Positions 57,836 through 64,000 of a stretch of DNA of 64,000 nucleotides are shown in pieces (within the stretch, counting starts at the first letter, position 1; every line of letters begins with the position of its first letter). The position numbers and the translations under genes are program-made. The stretch covers positions 248,001-312,000 of the forward strand of contig JAYKXP010000029.1 of assembly GCA_037176845.1 (NCBI GenBank). Direction: 5' to 3'. This DNA is from Paramarasmius palmivorus (lineage: Eukaryota > Basidiomycota > Agaricomycetes > Agaricales > Marasmiaceae). The notes under the pieces were generated by a model. That model had not been told where the DNA came from. It did not search any database and saw nothing but the letters and a program-made list of their open reading frames with translations.

Positions 57836-59506
57836 ATGGGAGATGAAGTGATACTCGAACGGCTTCAGCTCGAGGTCGAAGCTCTTGCTGAAAAAGCAAC
57901 TCGTATGGAAGAAGCCGCAAAACAAGCTCGCCGGGACTACCAAGAAATGCAAAGTTTGCTCAATTCCCGAAGAAATGACATTGATTCACGACTCCTCAGG
58001 CTTCCGAATGAGCTCATCCTTGCCATCATCAACTATATGGTCGATTTGGACGTTCACGGACACTCTCTCACTAGCCGTGCAGCCTCTTGGGTCGTCTCGC
58101 AAATTTCACGGCGGTTTCGACAGCTGGCCTTGTCAACACCTTCGTTATGGGCTGTCATCCGGGTTCGCACGAGTTGGTTCCAGTGGTGTCGGAGTAGAGA
58201 TCCATCCGAGATGCTGAACATTTGGTTGGAGCGCTCGATGCCTCTCCCAATTTCCTGTTTGATACATCTTGAAGGGGAGGAAAGGCTGGCTGAAACCGAG
58301 AATCAGATCCTAACCATCCTCATGGCACATGCCTCTCGTTGGCTACACCTAGACATTGATTTTGGGACCCGCGTGGATCTTTACTGTAGGCTTGCCGCCT
58401 CAGAAAATCCACTCTCGCAATTACAATCTGTTCGCCTCAGCTTGACCGTCGACGAGGGCGATTACGACGACTTTTGCGATAATATGCCTGGCTTCAACGC
58501 CGGAGCATTCAGTGATGCTCCCGAGCTCCGCGAAGCCTCCATTTCCGTACACATGGACCTCGAGAATGACCCATATGAAGATCAATGGGTGTTGCTCTCA
58601 ATGCCGTGGGGGCGACTTCGGGAACTGGTTTTATTAGTCGACATGGTTGAGGAATTCTTCGGCATTGCACCTCTCCTTACACATATGACATACTGTCGTC
58701 TCGTCTCGTACGAAGAGGGATACTATTCTGCAATGGAGCAGTTGAGCTACCTAACGCTCGGCCCGCGGCACAGTGACCCCAAAGAACCCATCTTTCTCCC
58801 CAGCTTGCAACGCCTGGAGCTCACCGGTGGTATAGGCCGGATGATCAGGCTGCTTCGTCATCTTTATGCTCCAAACCTCACGGAGCTTCTCATCGACCCC
58901 GAATGTGTATCCGAAGGTGCGCTGGAGATCCTCGCGGGTGCTATCGCCGAGTTCCTTCGGCGTAGCGCGTCCTCTGTTCAAGTTCTACTGGCACCTATCG
59001 GACTCCTTCAGCTACGAGTGTTCACAGAAGTGGATTTCGCTCAGCTGAACGAACTTCATGTCTTGGTGAACAACGGTCGATTCAGTCCGCACGTCGAACC
59101 AATTGTGCAGAGCATCTCCAGCCTCCAATCACCGTCGTTCTTTCCTGGCTTGCAAACAATCCACCTCATCTCTTCTCACCTCCGTAATCGCAAGGTGCTA
59201 GCAGCCATCGCCGATGTCGTAGAGAAGCGTAGGCACGAGTTGAAGAGGTTTGGTCTGGATATAGACCAGGAGAGTAGTAGCCATGGGGACAAAGCTCAGG
59301 GAATTGACACCGACCTACCATCTTTCAAACGACTGCTCGGGCTGGAACGGAGTGGATTGGAATTCCTTGGGCGTCGGGTTGATGGCAGATGGCGCCCAGT
59401 GCACGAGAATACTACCTATTGGGATGCCAGGAGATATAACAGACTCATGGAACGGTTTCGGTTTAGCTGGTGGGTTTGTAACCGGTTTGGGAAATACTGG
59501 ACTTGA
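57836..59506 (+). CDS. F-box-like protein 4
   Basis: This single-exon protein has 556 aa. It has the same plan as the three other F-box proteins in the window but is more divergent. The parts are an N-terminal coiled coil (LQLEVEALAEKATRMEEAAKQARRDY), an F-box-like part with LPNELILAIINYMVDL and WVVSQISRRFRQLALSTPSLWAVIRV, and a body with MPWGRLRELVLL and FLPSLQRLEL strands. The conserved tail of the others is replaced by FRFSWWVCNRFGKYWT. It is expected to bind Skp1 and recruit an unknown substrate. No introns and no frame damage are seen. It lies 24 kb from its nearest relative, so it is not part of the same local array. Confidence 0.76.
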   Translation: MGDEVILERLQLEVEALAEKATRMEEAAKQARRDYQEMQSLLNSRRNDIDSRLLRLPNELILAIINYMVDLDVHGHSLTSRAASWVVSQISRRFRQLALSTPSLWAVIRVRTSWFQWCRSRDPSEMLNIWLERSMPLPISCLIHLEGEERLAETENQILTILMAHASRWLHLDIDFGTRVDLYCRLAASENPLSQLQSVRLSLTVDEGDYDDFCDNMPGFNAGAFSDAPELREASISVHMDLENDPYEDQWVLLSMPWGRLRELVLLVDMVEEFFGIAPLLTHMTYCRLVSYEEGYYSAMEQLSYLTLGPRHSDPKEPIFLPSLQRLELTGGIGRMIRLLRHLYAPNLTELLIDPECVSEGALEILAGAIAEFLRRSASSVQVLLAPIGLLQLRVFTEVDFAQLNELHVLVNNGRFSPHVEPIVQSISSLQSPSFFPGLQTIHLISSHLRNRKVLAAIADVVEKRRHELKRFGLDIDQESSSHGDKAQGIDTDLPSFKRLLGLERSGLEFLGRRVDGRWRPVHENTTYWDARRYNRLMERFRFSWWVCNRFGKYWT

Positions 59507-59660
59507 ACTTGTTGATGTATGCGTGGTATTTTTTGAGTACATAGCCTAACTATTAGACAAGCGTGTTGGAATGTAGAGCTACTTAGGTGTGGGTATCGCT
59601 GGAACTCGGGTAGCCATATAGTATAATTAGACTCTGGTCGGACATCACTGAGCTACAAAA

Positions 59661-60990
59661 CTAAGGCGTCGGTATTGCTGGAACACGAGTCATCAGATAG
59701 TAAAACTGCCGAGACCAATGCAAAGGTCTATTTACAACCCAACTAGTGAACGACCTGTTCTGCTGAGCAGGGGAACGAAGCTTCCACTGATTGAGGCTGG
59801 CAACTATATCCGTGAATCTCTTCACTACTTGGTCCATGTTTGGGCGCTTCTCGGAATTCTCTTGTGTCATGTCGTCAAGGAGTGGCTGCATGAATGCAAA
59901 CGCTGGGTTCCGGGGCAGTTTGCTGTCATATGAGCCCTAATAAGTCGAGGTCAATGAGCACGCCATGCTTCATAGTGAACCAAAGTTACATACCCCCACA
60001 ATCCGCGAACGAATGATGTTACCCAGCCGATATACATCCACCGCAAATGGGTCGCATAGCCTGTCTGAGTGTTTGAACTCTGGAAGAGCCCTATCACCTC
60101 CATAACCGGGAACTTTTTGAGCCTTGCCAACAGCAGGATTGTACTGTTCGCAAAGGTCGAAATCGATATAGTAGTATTGGACTGGCCGACGAGTTCGCCC
60201 TTTAGGTTTCACTCGCCGCTTCCAGTCGTACGTTCGATCTGACTTCACGGGATGCATGGGTTGATCATACAAGGGACGGGAGTCCATTAGGATGTTATTG
60301 AATTTGACGTCGCTGAATCGGTAATCAATATCCCTAGACGCAGCAAAAGTACTCCAAGAACTTACTTGTGAGCGATATGGTGTTCGTGCATAAATTGTAG
60401 GCCCTGTAAACTAGCTATAGCACTCATTTAATGAAGGACACAGAAATAAAACGCACCTCAAAAGTTTGCCTACAAAACTCCACGACTTCGCCGATAGTGT
60501 CAAACGGTAAATGTTCCCAGCTTCTGAGACAGGGCATCACTAGGATAACTTGTTCTCGCGTGTTCGGTATCTCGAGGGTCTCGTAAATCGGGATACAGTG
60601 GTTTCTGGCATCTGACGCGTATGGTTCGGTTGAAAACAATGGGGCCATCTTGAGTTCAATGTCGGACGACTCGCGGGCACTGACCCTCTTCAAGATGACT
60701 ATAGTGTCGTCCGATATGCGGCGTGCGTCCATTTGTTTATACGGCTAAGACATTATGAGTAGATTCCACGCTTCAAGACGGAGTGAACGTACAAGTGGTC
60801 CATCCTCGCAATCGTGGGGTCGTTTGTTTGTACCAGTCCATGACGGTGTCCAACCTGGATGATATCGTGGGCGAAGCATGTACCCACGCTCCTCGAGCCA
60901 TTTCTGATGATCTCTCCAGAAGAGTTCGCTCGGAGCAAGGCCGCCAACGCGGAAGCTAGGGCTACTGTGACTTGCTGCCTCGTTTGCCAT
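59661..60990 (-). CDS. Atypical fungal protein kinase (HND/DFD type)
   Basis: In reading order the exons are 60990-60793, 60744-60457, 60403-60366, 60312-59994 and 59936-59661, giving 372 aa. The N-terminus GLAPSELFWRDHQKWLEERGYMLRPRY with PGWTPSW is typical of a large group of basidiomycete kinase-like proteins. Visible kinase elements are TIVILKRV (ATP-site Lys), LVMPCL (hinge), MHEHHIAHNDVKFNNILMD (HRD replaced by HND, catalytic Asp and Asn kept), YIDFDL (DFG replaced by DFD), and FAVDVYRLGNII (helix F Asp). There is no clear glycine-rich loop. It could be a weak kinase or a pseudokinase. Its substrates are unknown. The introns are 48-57 nt. Confidence 0.77.
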
Positions 60991-61537
60991 GAGATTTGGG
61001 TGTGAAGGAAGGAATAGGGAAGGGTAGTGTTTTGAAACTTCACACTTTGTCGTGAAGACAGGAAAAGTAATTGCAGAAGACAAGGACATCTTGATTGAGC
61101 TCTGTTGGTCGTAGTTTGCGACTGACAGTGCTCGAGGACCAACAAAGGAAATTCCCACACAACAAATCGCCGATCAAACTTTCTTTGCTTTGACAATAAC
61201 CACCATGTCCCGCTGTCATTACCCGGTACAAAGAGCCTTATACTTTGTCGCCTCTACTCCCAAGTTGCCCTACAAACTACTCAATATTTTTGTACTCTTC
61301 AGAGATATTCAAGTGGAACTAGCAACTGTCAAAATTCGCATTGCCCGTTGAATGTTGTAACAGAACTTCCAACGCGACGACGGAACTTTAATCTAGTTCA
61401 CTTCTTCGATTTGGTATTTGTTGTTCTTGCGCTCACACATAAAATGCACCTAGGGATGGTCAATCTTCTGTCACACTCCGAATCAGTGTTAGTCCGGCAC
61501 TACACAGTCTACACTAGCAACAGAATCTCGTTCCTCT
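60991..61537. other. Divergent intergenic region, no gene seen
   Basis: About 0.55 kb between the atypical kinase and the coiled-coil gene. It probably holds both promoters. Minus-strand ORFs reaching 61231 only extend other frames of the kinase's first exon. Confidence 0.4.
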
Positions 61538-62556
61538 ATGTTGGCCCCAGACTCGGACACCCTCGCTTTGATAGGTGCATGTGGAGACAGCTCTCAAGTA
61601 GTCAGCCTTGGGCTTAGCGTTGCATGCCTGGCACTATCTGGAACCAAGTCCGACGCCGTGGGAGACAAGTTCAAGCTATGTATACGCTTCACCAAGGAAA
61701 CCCAAGTAGAGCTTCAAAAGTACTACGACTGTGTCTGCCACGACATAGAGAGACTTCAAGCTCACCAGCGGCTGCATGACGTCTTCATAGAGTACGTCAG
61801 GCTATATCCAAACCTTTGCAGCAGCTGATAATAGGACTCTAGTCACACCTTACAACTGCAGAACCTTTTGGATGAATCGAAGGCCACCAAAGCCAGCACA
61901 TTTCTGGGCAGGGCTCGGAATGCGTGCTCGAAAGCGATGCCCAGCCTGGACAAAAGATATCGCAAAGTGTCTGATCTCAAAAAAGGCATCGAAAGGCACA
62001 TGGACGAAGTCAAGGCGCGAATCGAGCAACTTTCAACGCCTATACCGTTGCTAACATTGGCTTAGGTTGCAACGGCAAGTGTACTTAGCGAAAACACCGG
62101 TACAAAGTCGCGCGTTGCAGAGAGGAACCTGATGGATCTCAATCAGGAGCTGGAGACGAAGAGGGAGGTCAGTTAACTCAACGTGGCAGTAGGCCGATTC
62201 GTCGTATTGATGTCACCTATTTCTAGGTATGGATAGATCTTGAAGGGTTTGCTCGTACGGTACGCTCATCAACATGGTAAACGTGATACTCAAATCTCAT
62301 TGCTCTGCGAAGAACTACGTGAGAGAGTTGGCTAGCAAATATTTGAGCAACGAGGCACTGGAGAATTGGATGACAAAATGGGTTGACAAAGAGCCAGGTG
62401 TGTAAGTACTTGTTTCCGGTGTTAAAGTCTTCCGAGCTTACATTCCCTTTTCACCTCAGTATTCCTGCGACTGCCTTCCGACTCTGCAAATGCTTATCAT
62501 CCTGTTACATCGCTACCTCGGACAGTGAATTCATCTCTCCGAATAGAAGCTTGTAG
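61538..62556 (+). CDS. Coiled-coil protein of unknown function
   Basis: I do not recognise this family. Six exons fit one frame (61538-61791, 61843-62008, 62066-62167, 62227-62259, 62313-62401 and 62460-62556), giving 246 aa. A small hydrophobic Ala/Gly/Ser-rich start (SLGLSVACLALSG) is followed by helical, charged segments: FTKETQVELQKYYDCVCHDIERL, YRKVSDLKKGIERHMDE, and ERNLMDLNQELETKRE. These suggest a long coiled coil. The last intron is optional: reading through its GTAAGT donor would stop after PGV at 62405. Its plan (short hydrophobic start, then coiled coil, many small exons) recalls the two family X proteins, but no shared motif was found. Confidence 0.55.
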
Positions 62557-64000
62557 AACAGAGAACCAGAATCCCTTCGATTCAAATAGCATCAAGAATG
62601 GACGCAATCCGGAGGAAAGAGCGACATTGGAGATGATGCCTTGAGACTCGGAGATCTGGACTTGGTATCACATAGTATCGTACGGCCTAGGTTGAATCTT
62701 ACAATCACGCTTTTGTATTTATCCGGGTTAAGTCCAGTCGGTTTAACTTTTAACTTAAGTAGCATGCCAATGAACGAGGCTGATGCATATGCATCGCTGA
62801 TGTCCCAGCGGCCAGCCGCGCGACCCTCGAAGCGTGAGAACCCTGACTTTGTGCCCACCCACCGAACCCAACTCGGCTCGTATCGTTGAACGTTCAAGCT
62901 TCAAGGATAGTCGCCCTCATCGTTTATCATGATAAAGATTCTTCAGAAAAGGATGGAAACGATGTTGCGCGGTCATATTTCCTTTCAGCCTTTACCACGC
63001 AAATTTGTTCGAATATCGTGAGCATATTTTGCATTACATTGGATGTATCGATTACTGATCAGTGTCACAACGAGCAGTTTTCGACTAGTACACCCCTAGT
63101 GATGCTAACGGTAACGCACCGAGGCATACGTATTGCCGCCGGACAGAGGATTCATGTTGGGAGTCATATGAGATCCGAAACGGAGATGTGTCTTCAAATA
63201 TTCGAACAAGGAAATGCGACTGATACCAAGGGGTCCGCCAGAACATACAACAAAGTTCTGCAATGTACTGTTCGAGCGTCGATGACTCCCACTCACTCGA
63301 ATGAGGATGTAGCTGAAATATTACGAGCTACAAATGCCCCCCGAGCACTTTCCTCGACTTCAACCTTCGGATACGAAATCTGACGAGTTTTGCGAAGACA
63401 GTTCTTGTTCGCCGTGATCAAACCACCTTGTATGAATAGAGTGTAGGATTTTTCTGCGCAAATTCAGGTGGATTCAAAGTTTCACTCCAGCCTTGTTCAG
63501 CTACAGCATCCCAAGATAAACGCAACCAGTCGCTGCTATCGAAGGTCAGGATGAACGTCATGGATCGGAGAAGCACAAAGGGTGAGATGTTTGACTATGT
63601 AGCTCCACAACTCGATTTTGAACACCCGTTGCAGATGAGGATCCCCTAATCGTGGTTGTAGAAACGGCTAGTGGTGTCGGAACACAACTGTCGTCGTTGT
63701 GGGCAACAGTCGTACACACCGAGGCAACTACTGACTCGCTGCTTATCGATCCGAGCTCTTGGATACTGAAGATCCTTCGCCAGGGAGAGACGAACGGTGC
63801 CAATCCTTGTTTGGAGTGCATAACGATCATTGATCTTTTCGAAGTTCTGTGATGTGGGTCCGCGGTCTCAGTCCTTGTCGACTTTGTTGTTCAGCGAATC
63901 CCTCAGAGTATCTTATCCACTTTTCTAGAGTTTCCTCGATGACCAAGCCCGCTCAGCAGTAGGTATAAAAGCCAAAGCCCAACCACCTCAAATCTCCAGT
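62557..64000. other. Right-end region, no gene seen
   Basis: About 1.4 kb. Open frames at 62886-63383 and 63652-63852 lack domains and splice support. The final 40 bp look like the core promoter of a plus-strand gene beyond the window. Confidence 0.35.
63964..63970 (+). promoter_or_regulatory. TATA box of a gene beyond the window
   Basis: TATAAAA 30-37 bp before the end of the window, followed by a C/A-rich leader-like stretch. No coding part is visible. Confidence 0.35.

Overview
This window is nuclear DNA from a filamentous fungus, most likely an agaricomycete basidiomycete. The evidence is genes cut by many short (about 45-70 nt) GT-AG introns with CTAAC-type branch sites, Zn2Cys6 regulators, several large F-box-like proteins, an HND-type atypical protein kinase and a tyrosine-recombinase retrotransposon. 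All gene models below were built by hand from splice signals and reading-frame continuity. No homology search was run.

Layout. 419-9620 is a minus-strand Ngaro/DIRS-type retrotransposon with split direct repeats (A1, then B1-A2-B2) and genes for Gag, RT-RNase H and tyrosine recombinase. Its RT gene is broken by a second element (3779-6425) that has 147-bp inverted repeats, a 7-bp target duplication and its own four-exon passenger gene. 9907-13512 is ordinary gene space: a membrane-anchored glutaredoxin, a HAD phosphatase and an FAD monooxygenase. 14459-21517 is a tandem pair of 16-exon Zn2Cys6 transcription factors. 22285-34072 alternates F-box proteins (22285, 26085, 32399) with two related membrane/coiled-coil proteins (24649, 30617), with an HSL-type esterase between them. 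34.1-38.5 kb is gene-poor. It is followed by an FHA-domain checkpoint-type kinase (38521), a regulator with a C-terminal zinc cluster (42099, minus), a glycerol-3-phosphate acyltransferase (45746), a small secreted protein (50646), an Rds1-type ferritin-like secreted protein (53404, minus), a PUA/ASCH-like protein (56578, minus), a fourth F-box protein (57836), an atypical kinase (59661, minus) and a coiled-coil protein (61538). A TATA box at the right edge suggests another gene just outside.

How parts may work together. The FAD monooxygenase is transcribed divergently from the first of the two paired regulators, a common layout for a catabolic or secondary-metabolism gene and its regulator, but nothing in the sequence proves it. 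The F-box genes would supply substrate-recognition subunits of SCF ubiquitin ligases.

The most unusual signals are the nested mobile element with a passenger gene, and a run of very small exons. These are 6 nt in both zinc clusters, 11 nt carrying the glutaredoxin catalytic Cys, 11 and 13 nt in the acyltransferase, and a possible single-nucleotide exon in the esterase.
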